A stretch of DNA of 39,118 nucleotides. Origin: JBBFMJ01 sp037441225. Lineage in GTDB: Bacteria; Acidobacteriota; Thermoanaerobaculia; UBA2201. Positions 16,216-24,914 of this stretch are shown in pieces (the first letter of the stretch is position 1; every line of letters starts with the position of its first letter). Under the pieces are notes generated by a model that made no database searches, was not told the origin of the DNA, and was given only the letters and a program-made list of their open reading frames with translations. The stretch spans positions 1 through 39,118 of the forward strand of contig JBBISU010000025.1 in assembly GCA_037441225.1 (NCBI GenBank), given 5' to 3'. The translations under genes were made by a program, and so were the position numbers.

Positions 16216-16244
16216 TTAACACTTTTTTTCAACTTTGATATAAT
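16216..16244 (+). promoter_or_regulatory. Leaderless promoter of the glycosyltransferase gene
   Basis: TTAACA (16216-16221), a 17-base spacer and a perfect TATAAT (16239-16244) end six bases before the ATG at 16251. Confidence 0.7.
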
Positions 16245-16250
16245 CTTTAT

Positions 16251-17648
16251 ATGAAAAATTTTATAATATTTTTATTCTTTTCTTTGATTTTTGCAATTAC
16301 TCAAATTTATTTTTGGAATGATATTTGTGATGATTCTTATATTACTTTTAGATATGTTGAAAGGTTCCTGGAAGGGAAAGGGATAACTTTTAATGATGGA
16401 GAGAAAGTTGAGGGTTTTTCACATCCACTATGGTTTTTCCTTTTATCCTTTTTTAAATTTTTTCTCCCCCTTAATTTAGAATTTTTAAGCCAAGCCCTTG
16501 GCTTTATCTTTTCAATTTTATTGTTATTTTTTTTAACAAAAAATTATGGTTTTTTTCCCTCAGTTCTTTCTGCACTTCTAATTCTCACAACCCCTGCTTT
16601 TTTGTACTATTCAACTTCTGGATTGGAAACCCCTCTTTTTGCCCTTTTAATTTTTTTATCTTATTATTTTAAAGAAAATTTAATTTTATCAGGGTTTTTT
16701 TTAGGGCTTCTTTCAATTACAAGGCCTGAAGGCGCCCTTTATGGGATTTTATTTTTTTTGTTTAATTTTAAATTTAAAGAAAAAAAATGGCTTTTTGGAT
16801 TAATTTTATTTTTAATTCCTGCAATTTCTTATGAAATTTTTAGAATTTTTTATTTTGGAGATTTTCTTCCAAATACTTTTTATGCAAAACCCTCAGGTCT
16901 TTATGGTTCCTCTGGCGGTTTTTATTACCTTTTTCCATGGATTTATTCAATGGGAGGTCCCTTTATATTTCTTTTGTTTTTACATATTAAAATCGAAAAA
17001 GAAGCAATTGCACTTTTTTTATCAAATTTAATATTTTTGGTCTATACACAGGGGGATTGGATGTCCTTTGGAAGATTGATATATCCAGTATATCCTTTAC
17101 TTTTATATATTTTTTGTCCTTTTTTAAAGGATGTCTTAAATATTTTAAAAGAAAAATTTAAAATAAAAGAAATTCTTTTTTTGATCTTTCTTCCATTTTT
17201 TTCCTTTATTGTTTGGTATCCCCAGTTATATTCTTATATAAAAAATGAAAGATTAAATATGATTCTCAAGGGAAAAGACCAAATTTCAGTTGGAGAATGG
17301 CTTAGTAAAAATATAAAAAAAGGCACAAAAGTTGCAACAATTAGATTGGGTGGATTATCTTATAAAGCAAAAGATTTAATTTTTTTAGACCTCTATGGTT
17401 TAACAGATGGAGAGCAAGGAAGATGGGTTTATAAAGGAAAAGAAGGGGGCTTTGTTAATTCACCTGTAATTAAAAAAGATGTTGATATTTTTGCTTGTGT
17501 AGATGTTCCTGCCAAATGGGGATATAAAAATGATTTAGATTTTTTAAATTATTTGAAGGAAAATTATGAATTTATAATATATTTTAAGCAAGGAAATTAT
17601 GGAACAATTGATCTCTGGATGAGGAAAGGTGAAAATTTTTTTAAATGA
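16251..17648 (+). CDS. GT-C type membrane glycosyltransferase
   Basis: The 465-residue protein has about 10-12 membrane helices. In the first periplasmic loop is DDSYITFRYVERFLEGKGI followed by NDGEKVEGFSHPLW, the signature of GT-C glycosyltransferases related to ArnT and mycobacterial arabinofuranosyltransferases. The Asp pair is the expected catalytic and metal site. These enzymes transfer a sugar from a polyprenyl-phosphate donor to an envelope or protein acceptor outside the membrane. Donor and acceptor cannot be told from sequence. A soluble C-terminal part (about 350-465) follows. The gene overlaps nfo by four bases (ATGA), so the two share a transcript although their functions seem unrelated. 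Confidence 0.82.
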   Translation: MKNFIIFLFFSLIFAITQIYFWNDICDDSYITFRYVERFLEGKGITFNDGEKVEGFSHPLWFFLLSFFKFFLPLNLEFLSQALGFIFSILLLFFLTKNYGFFPSVLSALLILTTPAFLYYSTSGLETPLFALLIFLSYYFKENLILSGFFLGLLSITRPEGALYGILFFLFNFKFKEKKWLFGLILFLIPAISYEIFRIFYFGDFLPNTFYAKPSGLYGSSGGFYYLFPWIYSMGGPFIFLLFLHIKIEKEAIALFLSNLIFLVYTQGDWMSFGRLIYPVYPLLLYIFCPFLKDVLNILKEKFKIKEILFLIFLPFFSFIVWYPQLYSYIKNERLNMILKGKDQISVGEWLSKNIKKGTKVATIRLGGLSYKAKDLIFLDLYGLTDGEQGRWVYKGKEGGFVNSPVIKKDVDIFACVDVPAKWGYKNDLDFLNYLKENYEFIIYFKQGNYGTIDLWMRKGENFFK

Positions 17649-18502
17649 AATATATTGGTGCCCATCTTTCAATCTCTAAAGGAATTGAAAAGGTTCCTGA
17701 ATTTGCAAAAGAGATTGGCGCAGATTCTTTTGCCCTCTTTTTAAAAAATCAAAGAAGTTGGAAATTTAATGAAATAAAAGAAAAGAAAATAAAAAAGTTT
17801 AAAGAAAATCTAAAAAAATTTAATTTTAAAAGATCAAATATATTGCCACATTCAATTTACTTGATAAACCTTGGCTCACCTGATAAAAAAATAAAGGAAA
17901 AATCTTTTAATTCTTTTTTAAAAGAACTTAAAATTTGCAATGCTTTAAATTTGTTATATTTGAATATACATCCAGGGAGTGGAAAAAATATAAAAAGTAA
18001 AGAAAAAACAATGGAACAGATTTCAAGTTTAATAAATAAGGCAATTAAAATTGTAAAAGATGTAAAAATTATTATTGAAAATACAGCAGGGGCAGGGGGA
18101 CAGGTGGGTTCAAAATTTGAAGAACTCTTTTATATTTTTAATTTAATAAGAGATAAAAATAGGATTGGCTTTTGCCTTGACACCTGCCATTTATTTCAAA
18201 GTGGTTATGATTTAAGAAGTTATAAAAATTATGAAAAGACCTTCCAGGAATTTGAATATTTTTTTAAAAATAAACTAATTTTTGGGATCCATTTAAATGA
18301 TTCAAAGGCACCTCTTGGAAAAAAATTTGACAGGCATGAGCACATTGGGAAAGGAGAAATTGGCTTGAAAGCTTTTAAAAGGATAATGGAAGATGAAAGG
18401 TTTGAAGAAATGCCATTGATAATTGAAACCCCCTGGGATAACTTCTGGATTGAAGAAATTAAATTTTTAAAAAAATTGTATTTAAATCTCTTCAAACTTT
18501 AA
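17645..18502 (+). CDS. nfo: Endonuclease IV (AP endonuclease)
   Basis: The 285-residue TIM-barrel enzyme cleaves DNA 5' to abasic sites in base excision repair, using three zinc ions. Family motifs are all present: GAHLSISKGIEKVP at the N-terminus, NIHPGSG, IIENTAGAGGQVG, GFCLDTCHLFQSGYDLR, HLNDSKAPLGKKFDRHEHIGKGEIG and IIETPW near the end. The His, Glu and Asp zinc ligands lie in these motifs. Length is typical. The last 21 bases overlap the tail of the convergent gene at 18482-19669. Confidence 0.95.
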   Translation: MKYIGAHLSISKGIEKVPEFAKEIGADSFALFLKNQRSWKFNEIKEKKIKKFKENLKKFNFKRSNILPHSIYLINLGSPDKKIKEKSFNSFLKELKICNALNLLYLNIHPGSGKNIKSKEKTMEQISSLINKAIKIVKDVKIIIENTAGAGGQVGSKFEELFYIFNLIRDKNRIGFCLDTCHLFQSGYDLRSYKNYEKTFQEFEYFFKNKLIFGIHLNDSKAPLGKKFDRHEHIGKGEIGLKAFKRIMEDERFEEMPLIIETPWDNFWIEEIKFLKKLYLNLFKL

Positions 18503-19669
18503 AGAAGGGGTATTATTTTTTATTTCTTCTTTGAATTTTTCAAGGAAGGTTTCAATTGGAGTAGAAAGTTCTTTTTTGAAAAATTCAGGGACCTTAAGAG
18601 ATTCTTCTAAGAACAAAAATATAACTTCTTTTAAATCAACTTTTGATAAGTCCTTAGAAAATCCTAATTCTCCTTCTTTTCCTTCAATCAAAAAACCACC
18701 AATTTTTAATTTTTCAATAATAAAATCAAGGCGCTTTGCTTCAATTAATAAAGTATTAGTAATCTCATTTTTCTTTGGCAAACTTTTGCCATTTTTAAAT
18801 TTCTCGTATAAAAAATAAAGAACCTTTAAAGAAAAATATACTTGAAATTCATTTAAAGGTATATTTTTGAAATGGATTTTCAGTTTTAATGCTTCAAAAT
18901 TTTCCTTAACATAAGAAATCAAAACACCAAACAAAATGGCAACCCAAAAAAGATTTACAGTGATAATAAAAATCAAAGCAAGTCCAATTGAACCAGTAAA
19001 TACATTTATTGTTTTAAAAATTTTAAAATAAGCAAAAAAACCAAATTTCAAGAAATATAAAAAAAGGGAAGTAAAAAAACTTCCTAAGAAGGCAGAAGAA
19101 AAGGATACAGAAGCAGTAGGGATAATTTTTATGAGAATTGCAAATAAGAAAAAGAAAATTAATTTTGGCAAAAGGAAATTCAAAAATTGAGGGATATCTT
19201 TGTTTTTAGATAATATATAAAATAAAGTGCTGAAAAAACCATACAAGATTGGTCCCCAAAATAATATCATTGTAAAGGAAGATAATTTTTTAAAAAAAGA
19301 CCTTTCTTTTTCCAAAGACCATATCTCATTTATTGCTTTTTCAATTGAAAAAAGTAATTTTATTGTAATAATGAATGAAAATATTATGGCAATATTTCCA
19401 ATTGCCCTTGTCTGTGATAAAAAATCAAAGACATAGTTCTTAAGTTGTTCCTGAGAGGTGAAAAAAAAATTTTTAAAAAAATTTTCTATTTGCAGTTCAT
19501 AATCCTTAAAAATCAAAGAATAAATGTGAATAAATCCAGCCATAGCAGGGAAAAAACCTATAAAGGTTATATATGAAAGGGAAGTGGCTTTTTGTAAGAT
19601 TTTATTTTCTTTAAAGTTTTTATAAAGTTCTTTAAAAAATATATATAAATTTGAAATAAAATTTATCAT
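18482..19669 (-). CDS. YihY/BrkB-type inner-membrane protein with C-terminal cytoplasmic domain
   Basis: The 395-residue protein has the six-helix YihY/BrkB region (about 20-265), with the N-terminal LQKATSLSYITFIGFFPAMAG and INEIWSLEKERSFFKKLSSF segments typical of the family. A soluble tail of about 120 residues follows that looks like a winged-helix domain (LPKKNEITNTLLIEAKRLDFI ... LGFSKDLSKVDL). The family is often annotated as ribonuclease BN by error; it is an envelope protein of uncertain function. The ATG overlaps the upstream stop by one base (TGATG), so it is coupled to the beta-CASP gene. Confidence 0.85.
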   Translation of the reverse strand: MINFISNLYIFFKELYKNFKENKILQKATSLSYITFIGFFPAMAGFIHIYSLIFKDYELQIENFFKNFFFTSQEQLKNYVFDFLSQTRAIGNIAIIFSFIITIKLLFSIEKAINEIWSLEKERSFFKKLSSFTMILFWGPILYGFFSTLFYILSKNKDIPQFLNFLLPKLIFFFLFAILIKIIPTASVSFSSAFLGSFFTSLFLYFLKFGFFAYFKIFKTINVFTGSIGLALIFIITVNLFWVAILFGVLISYVKENFEALKLKIHFKNIPLNEFQVYFSLKVLYFLYEKFKNGKSLPKKNEITNTLLIEAKRLDFIIEKLKIGGFLIEGKEGELGFSKDLSKVDLKEVIFLFLEESLKVPEFFKKELSTPIETFLEKFKEEIKNNTPSLKFEEI

Positions 19670-21063
19670 CAGAGTTCAAATTCTTGTAATTCTTCTGGTA
19701 TTACAGTTTCAACTCCATATTTTTCTTTAAGGCGAACTTTTAAATTTTCCCTTGCCTTTTCTTCTCCATGGGTTATAAAAATTATTTTAATATTTAAATT
19801 GGAATTTTCAAGCCACCATAAAATTTCATCATAATCAGCATGAGAGGATAAAGCATTTATTTTTTCAACTCTTGCTTTAATTTCAATATAATCATTATGT
19901 ATTTTTATTGTTTTTTCTTTTCCATCCAGTATTCTTCTTCCCTTTGTTCCTTCTGCTTGAAAACCAACAAAGAGTATTGTATTTCTTTCATCAGGTAATT
20001 TAAATTTTAAATGGTGTTCAACTCTTCCACCATTGCACATACCTGATGCAGATATAATTATTGAAGATTTATTTAGATGATTTAAACTTTTGCTTTCTTC
20101 TATACTTTTTACTGCTTTAAAATTTGGCAAGTTAAAAGGATTGTATTCCCTTTTAATATTTAAAAATTCTTCATTATATTCAGAATGGAATTGTTTATAC
20201 AAATTCAATGCTTCCAGTGCCATTGGAGAATCAATATAAACAATTGTATTTTCATCAATTTTTTTATCTTTAATCAACTGAGAAAGAAAAACCAAAATTT
20301 CCTGAGTCCTGTCTACTGCAAAGGCAGGGATAAGCAATGTCCCTCCTCTTTCAAAGGTTTCATTTATAATTTTTGCTATTTTTTCAGGGATATCTTCTTC
20401 AGGATGTAAGCGATCCCCATAAGTTGACTCTAAAATTAAGTAATCTGCTTTTTCAAAAAAATCAGGACTTTTAATTATGGGATGTCTTTTTCTTCCAAGA
20501 TCACCAGAAAAAACAATTCTTAAATATTTTTTACCATCTGTCTTTATTTTAAATTCCAGGAAGGATGCACCAAGGATATGTCCTGCATAATTAAATTTAA
20601 AAGAAATACCTTCTGCCAGTTCGTTCCACTGATAAAAATCTTTTGATACCAATAATTTTAAAGCATTTTTTGCATCTTCTTTTGTAAACAATGGCAAAGC
20701 GGGCTTGTGCTCTGTATATCCTTCTTTTTGAGCATATCTTGCTTCTTCTTCCTGTAGTTCTCCTGCATCAGGAAGTAAAATATGCAATAGAGCTTTTGTG
20801 GAAGAAGTAGTAAAGACAGGTCCTTTGTAGCCCATATTACATATTCTTGGAAGAAAACCAGAATGGTCAATGTGGGAGTGGGTCAGAATTATTCCATTTA
20901 TTTTATTTAAGTCAACTGGAAAATCCTCCCAGTTTTTTTGCTTTTTTTCCTTATCTCCTTGAAAAAGCCCACAATCAATTAAATAGTTTTTATCATAAAC
21001 AGATAGTAAGTACTTTGAACCAGTAACAGACCCACAAGCACCTAAAAATTTTATCTTAGACAT
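19669..21063 (-). CDS. Beta-CASP metallo-beta-lactamase family RNA-processing-type hydrolase
   Basis: The 464 residues combine a metallo-beta-lactamase domain, with HSHIDHSGFLPRI (HxHxDH motif), a Gly-His at GHILGASF and an Asp at SGDLGRKRHP, with an inserted beta-CASP domain and a C-terminal RMMBL part (SSHADYDEIL ... IFITHGEEKARENL). This is the YsiF/CPSF73-like type of RNA endonuclease. The three His after the beta-CASP domain (SGMCNGGRVEHHLKF, SSHAD, THGE) match the family. It probably processes or degrades RNA, though its substrate is unknown. The promoter is leaderless, with TATTAT six bases before the ATG. Confidence 0.9.
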   Translation of the reverse strand: MSKIKFLGACGSVTGSKYLLSVYDKNYLIDCGLFQGDKEKKQKNWEDFPVDLNKINGIILTHSHIDHSGFLPRICNMGYKGPVFTTSSTKALLHILLPDAGELQEEEARYAQKEGYTEHKPALPLFTKEDAKNALKLLVSKDFYQWNELAEGISFKFNYAGHILGASFLEFKIKTDGKKYLRIVFSGDLGRKRHPIIKSPDFFEKADYLILESTYGDRLHPEEDIPEKIAKIINETFERGGTLLIPAFAVDRTQEILVFLSQLIKDKKIDENTIVYIDSPMALEALNLYKQFHSEYNEEFLNIKREYNPFNLPNFKAVKSIEESKSLNHLNKSSIIISASGMCNGGRVEHHLKFKLPDERNTILFVGFQAEGTKGRRILDGKEKTIKIHNDYIEIKARVEKINALSSHADYDEILWWLENSNLNIKIIFITHGEEKARENLKVRLKEKYGVETVIPEELQEFEL

Positions 21064-21069
21064 AAAAAT

Positions 21070-21075
21070 ATAATA
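21070..21075 (-). promoter_or_regulatory. -10 box for the beta-CASP gene
   Basis: TATTAT on the minus strand ends six bases before the ATG at 21063. No convincing -35 was found at normal spacing. Confidence 0.4.
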
Positions 21076-21129
21076 TCATATTTTAAATTTCAAGAGAAAA
21101 ATTAAAAAATTTGTGTAGTTAATTTATTT

Positions 21130-21155
21130 AAATTGTCCTTTTTTATAGACAATTT
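21130..21155. promoter_or_regulatory. Inverted repeat between divergent transcripts
   Basis: AAATTGTC (21130-21137) and GACAATTT (21148-21155) are perfect 8-base arms around a 10-base AT loop. A direct repeat TAATTTATTTA occurs on either side. It lies between the beta-CASP gene and the tRNA promoter, so it could be a shared operator or a terminator-like hairpin. Confidence 0.35.
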
Positions 21156-21207
21156 CCCCGGGTAATTTATTTAGATAAACTAATTGTTCATTTTCTACCT
21201 TTAACTA

Positions 21208-21216
21208 TGTTATAAT
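21208..21216 (+). promoter_or_regulatory. Extended -10 promoter of the tRNA-tilS transcript
   Basis: TGTTATAAT contains TGN followed by a perfect TATAAT. The tRNA begins nine bases after the hexamer, so the 5' leader is nearly absent. The -35 is weak, as is usual with an extended -10. Confidence 0.6.
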
Positions 21217-21225
21217 AATTAAAAA

Positions 21226-21298
21226 GGCGGTGTAGCTCAAGTGGCAGAGCACGCGGCTCATATCCGCTAGGTTAGGGGTTCGAGTCCCTTCACCGCCA
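21226..21298 (+). tRNA. tRNA with anticodon CAU (elongator Met, or Ile2)
   Basis: A 73-base cloverleaf: acceptor GGCGGTG/CACCGCC (7 pairs), D stem GCTC/GAGC, anticodon loop CTCATAT (CAT at 34-36), T stem AGGGG/CCCTT with loop TTCGAGT, and discriminator A. The CCA end is not encoded. The anticodon stem has one C-T mismatch at its outer pair. The fully paired acceptor (G1-C72) rules out an initiator tRNA. It resembles elongator tRNA-Met, but tRNA-Ile2, whose C34 TilS converts to lysidine, has the same anticodon and cannot be excluded, particularly with tilS starting 7 bases downstream. Confidence 0.92.
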
Positions 21299-21305
21299 AT
21301 CTTTT

Positions 21306-22577
21306 ATGCTTGATAGATTTTTAAAATTTTGCAGGCAGAACAATCTTTTTAATTTAAATGATTCAGTCCTTTTATCTGTTTCAGGTGGACCAGATAGTGT
21401 CTTTATGGCATATCTTTTTAAGGAAATTGAAAAAGATTATAATTTAAGGTTAGGGATTGCTTATATAAACCATAAAATGAGGGATGTTAAAAAGGAAATT
21501 GATTATGTTAAAGATTTATCAAAGAATTTGACTTTTGATTTTCATTTAGATGAAATAAATTTGAAGGAAAATGGCTCACTGGAAGAACTTTTAAGGGTCC
21601 AAAGGTTGGAGAAGTTAAAGGAAATTGCAAAAAAAAATAGATTTAAAAAAATTGCTCTTGCCCATACAAAGGATGATCAAGCAGAGACAATTTTAATGAG
21701 ATTCCTTAAAGGAACTGCACTCCGTGGTCTTTCCGGGATAAAGCCAGTTAATGAAGAAATTTTTATCCACCCAGTTTTGTGTTTTTCAAGGGAAGAAATC
21801 CTAAATTTTCTTAAAGAAAGGAACATCCCTTTTCTGCAGGATCCAACAAATTATGATTTTTCTTTTTTAAGGAATAAATTAAGAAACATTATTATTCCCT
21901 TTATTCAAAAAGAGATAAATCCTTCCTTGAAAGAAAATTTTATCCAGATGTCTAAAAGTTTGCTTGAAGATGAAAATTATTTAAAGGAAAAAGCAAAAGA
22001 AGCATATTTTGAAATATTGAGGGAAGATACTCCCTTTCCCCATTTTGATAGATTTGGTTTTTTAAATTTCCCTAAAGCAATTCAAAAAAGGATTATTATT
22101 TCAATTTTAAAGAGGTTTAATTTTAGGTGGGAATCAAGTCACATTGATTTGATAATTGATTTTATTGAAAATAAGCCAAATAAGGAAGCAAAGTTTTTAA
22201 ATAAATACTTAACTTTTGTTTCAACTTATGATAATATTTATATATGCCCCTATCAATTGCCAGAGCCGATTTTTTTAAAAAAATCCAAAAAATTGAAACT
22301 TTTTGGTTGGAGGAGCAGTATAATTTTTTCAAAAAATCCAAAGGATGGAAATTTTTGTATAGAGGAAAAATTTGTGGAGAAAGTTAAATTGAGTACTTTG
22401 GCTTATGATAAAGATTTTAAGAAGAAATTAAAGGATTTGAAGATACCATATCCTTTGAGAAATTATTTGCCAATTTTTTCCTTAGAGAATAAAATTATCT
22501 GGATTCCTGGTTTTTTTATGGAAAATATTCAAGCAAAAAATAAATTATATATGAGGTGGAAGTATGAATTTAGTTAA
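21306..22577 (+). CDS. tilS: tRNA(Ile)-lysidine synthetase
   Basis: TilS adds lysine to C34 of the CAU-anticodon isoleucine tRNA, letting it read AUA. The 423-residue protein has the ATP PP-loop SGGPDS at 26-31, the following KMRD and HTKDDQAETILMRFLKG motifs, and GLSGIKP, then a helical middle and the C-terminal TilS domain. Length is normal. The ATG comes only 7 bases after the tRNA and has no Shine-Dalgarno site, so the gene is read from the tRNA promoter and may be freed by 3' processing of the tRNA. It overlaps hpt by 14 bases. Confidence 0.95.
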   Translation: MLDRFLKFCRQNNLFNLNDSVLLSVSGGPDSVFMAYLFKEIEKDYNLRLGIAYINHKMRDVKKEIDYVKDLSKNLTFDFHLDEINLKENGSLEELLRVQRLEKLKEIAKKNRFKKIALAHTKDDQAETILMRFLKGTALRGLSGIKPVNEEIFIHPVLCFSREEILNFLKERNIPFLQDPTNYDFSFLRNKLRNIIIPFIQKEINPSLKENFIQMSKSLLEDENYLKEKAKEAYFEILREDTPFPHFDRFGFLNFPKAIQKRIIISILKRFNFRWESSHIDLIIDFIENKPNKEAKFLNKYLTFVSTYDNIYICPYQLPEPIFLKKSKKLKLFGWRSSIIFSKNPKDGNFCIEEKFVEKVKLSTLAYDKDFKKKLKDLKIPYPLRNYLPIFSLENKIIWIPGFFMENIQAKNKLYMRWKYEFS

Positions 22578-23070
22578 AATCCATGACGAATTAGAAATTG
22601 CTTCAAGGATACAAGAAATAGGCGTAAACCTTTCAAAAAAGTTTTTTGGGGAGGATTTGCTTTTTGTTGGAATTTTAAAGGGTGCCTCGATTTTTACTGC
22701 AGATCTCTTGAGGGCAATTTCTTTTCCCTGTCATTATGATTTTATTCAAGAGATGAAAAGTTTAGAACCAATTAGTAAGATATCTTTTATTGGTGGTGGT
22801 TGGCAAAATTATAAAGGAATAGTTTTTTTACTAAAAGATGTTATTCATTCTGGAGTTATAGAAAATTATCTTGTAACACAATTTAAAGAAAATAATGCAA
22901 AGGATGTGCATATAATATCTATAATTGATAAGCCACAAGATAGAAAAGTTGACATCCAACCTTTTTATTCTTTGTTTGTTGAAAATGAAGGGACTTTTGC
23001 TGGTTATGGTATGGAATATAATCAAAAGTATGGGAATTTACCTTATATTGTGAAGATTGAGGAGAGTTAA
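22564..23070 (+). CDS. Divergent hypoxanthine phosphoribosyltransferase-like protein
   Basis: The 168 residues follow the HPRT fold: FVGILKGASIFTADLLRAI near the start, ISIIDKPQDRKVDI in the middle, and AGYGMEYNQKYGNLPYI near the end. The PRPP-binding motif, normally EDIIDSGLT, reads KDVIHSGVI (91-99). The first acidic residue is Lys and the catalytic Asp is His. The flexible loop with the usual Ser-Tyr is also missing (replaced by IQEMKSLEPIS). It may therefore be inactive or altered as an enzyme. Location between tilS and ftsH is the classic order, and in B. subtilis HprT and TilS have been reported to act together at ftsH, so a regulatory role is possible. Confidence 0.82.
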   Translation: MNLVKIHDELEIASRIQEIGVNLSKKFFGEDLLFVGILKGASIFTADLLRAISFPCHYDFIQEMKSLEPISKISFIGGGWQNYKGIVFLLKDVIHSGVIENYLVTQFKENNAKDVHIISIIDKPQDRKVDIQPFYSLFVENEGTFAGYGMEYNQKYGNLPYIVKIEES

Positions 23071-24914
23071 TGGAAAACTGGAAAGGTTTGTTTATCTGGA
23101 TTTTAATTTTTGGTGTTTTAATTTTAACCTGGCAGGTCTTTAAAAGTGCAACTCAGGGGACAGAAGAAATATCTTTTTCTGAATTTTTGGAAAAAGTAAA
23201 AAAAGGAAAGGTTGCTTTTGTTGAAATAAAGGGAGCTGAAATAATAGGAAATTATAAAGAAAAAACAAATCCTAATTTAAAATACCCTGATTTTAAAACC
23301 TATGCGCCAGCTTATGAAAAACTTATCGACATCTTATCTGAAAATAATGTAAGCATTAAAGTAAAAGAAGTGAAGGAATCCACTTGGTTTACAATTTTGA
23401 TATCTTGGGGTCCTTTTATTTTATTGATTGTTTTATGGATTGCCTTTATGAGACAATTGCAATCGGGTGGAAATAAGGCACTGTCTTTTGGGAAAAGCAG
23501 GGCAAAGGTTATTTCTCCAAGCCAGGTAAAAACAACTTTTAAAGATGTTGCCGGTGTGGATGAAGCAAAAGAAGAGTTGATGGAAATAATTGAATTTTTG
23601 AAAGATCCAAAGAAATTTCAAAAATTAGGTGGAAGAATACCAAAAGGTGTTTTATTAGTAGGTCCGCCAGGCACTGGGAAAACACTTATGGCAAAAGCAA
23701 TTGCAGGCGAAGCAGGGGTTCCTTTTATCTCAATTTCTGGTTCTGAATTTGTTGAGATGTTTGTTGGTGTTGGTGCATCAAGGGTTAGGGATTTATTTGA
23801 TTTGGGTGAAAAAAATGCCCCATCAATTATTTTTATTGATGAAATTGATGCAGTTGGAAGGCATAGAGGAGCAGGGCTTGGCGGTGGTCATGATGAAAGA
23901 GAACAAACATTAAATCAATTATTGGTTGAGATGGATGGGTTTGATTCAAATGAAGGGCTTATTATTATGGCAGCAACAAATAGGCCTGATATTTTAGACC
24001 CAGCTTTGCTCAGGCCTGGAAGGTTTGATAGAAGGATAGTAATAAACAGACCTGATTTAAAGGGAAGGTTTGAAATTTTAAAAGTCCATACAGCAAAGAT
24101 ACCTTTGAATAGTGATGTAAAATTAGAAGTAATTGCCCGTTCAACCCCTGGCTTTTCAGGTGCTGACCTGGCAAATTTAGTAAATGAAGCAGCATTGATT
24201 GCTGCAAGAAGGAAAAAAGAAAAAGTGGATATGGATGATTTTGAGTATGCAAAAGATAAGGTTTTGATGGGGATTGAGAGGAGGTCAATGATTATTTCTG
24301 AGGAGGAAAAGAAAACAACTGCTTACCATGAAGCAGGACATGCCCTTGTCTCTGCTATGATAAAGGAAGCAGATCCAATCCATAAGGTTACAATTATTCC
24401 AAGGGGAATGGCATTGGGAGTTACCCAGCAGCTGCCTGTTGATGATAGATATACCTATAGTAAAGAATACCTTTTGGCACAGATTTCAGTTATGATGGGG
24501 GGAAGGTCAGCAGAAGAACTTTTTTTAAACAAAATTTCAACAGGGGCTGGAAATGATCTTGCAACAGCAACAGAATTGGCAAGAAAGATGGTTTGTGATT
24601 GGGGGATGAGTGATTTAGGACCTTTAACCTTTGGTTCTGGAAGCGAAGAAATATTTTTAGGAAAAGATTTGGTAAGACATCAAAATTATAGTGAAGCAAC
24701 TGCAATAAAGATAGATGAAGAAGTTTCAAAAATCATTAATTTTTGTTATGGTAGAGCAAAGGAGATTTTAAATAAAAATTCTCAAATTCTTCAAAAAATT
24801 GCTACAAATTTGCTTGAAAAAGAAGTTTTGGAAGGCGAAGAAATTTATAAAATAATTGAAGAGGAAACAGGAGAAAAATTAGAGAAAAAGCCAAAACCAA
24901 TTGAGGTCAACTAA
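23070..24914 (+). CDS. ftsH: ATP-dependent zinc metalloprotease FtsH
   Basis: FtsH degrades misfolded membrane proteins and regulators at the cytoplasmic membrane. The 614 residues contain two N-terminal membrane helices (about 7-24 and 107-127) around a small periplasmic domain, then an AAA domain with Walker A GPPGTGKT (198-205), Walker B IIFIDEID, and the second region of homology NRPDILDPALLRPGRFDRR. The peptidase domain has zinc motif HEAGH at 420-424. Length is normal. The ATG overlaps the hpt stop (TAATG). Confidence 0.97.
   Translation: MENWKGLFIWILIFGVLILTWQVFKSATQGTEEISFSEFLEKVKKGKVAFVEIKGAEIIGNYKEKTNPNLKYPDFKTYAPAYEKLIDILSENNVSIKVKEVKESTWFTILISWGPFILLIVLWIAFMRQLQSGGNKALSFGKSRAKVISPSQVKTTFKDVAGVDEAKEELMEIIEFLKDPKKFQKLGGRIPKGVLLVGPPGTGKTLMAKAIAGEAGVPFISISGSEFVEMFVGVGASRVRDLFDLGEKNAPSIIFIDEIDAVGRHRGAGLGGGHDEREQTLNQLLVEMDGFDSNEGLIIMAATNRPDILDPALLRPGRFDRRIVINRPDLKGRFEILKVHTAKIPLNSDVKLEVIARSTPGFSGADLANLVNEAALIAARRKKEKVDMDDFEYAKDKVLMGIERRSMIISEEEKKTTAYHEAGHALVSAMIKEADPIHKVTIIPRGMALGVTQQLPVDDRYTYSKEYLLAQISVMMGGRSAEELFLNKISTGAGNDLATATELARKMVCDWGMSDLGPLTFGSGSEEIFLGKDLVRHQNYSEATAIKIDEEVSKIINFCYGRAKEILNKNSQILQKIATNLLEKEVLEGEEIYKIIEEETGEKLEKKPKPIEVN

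Noticed and set aside
21226..21298. Initiator tRNA-fMet
   Set aside because: The first acceptor pair is G-C and the three G-C pairs of the initiator anticodon stem are absent.
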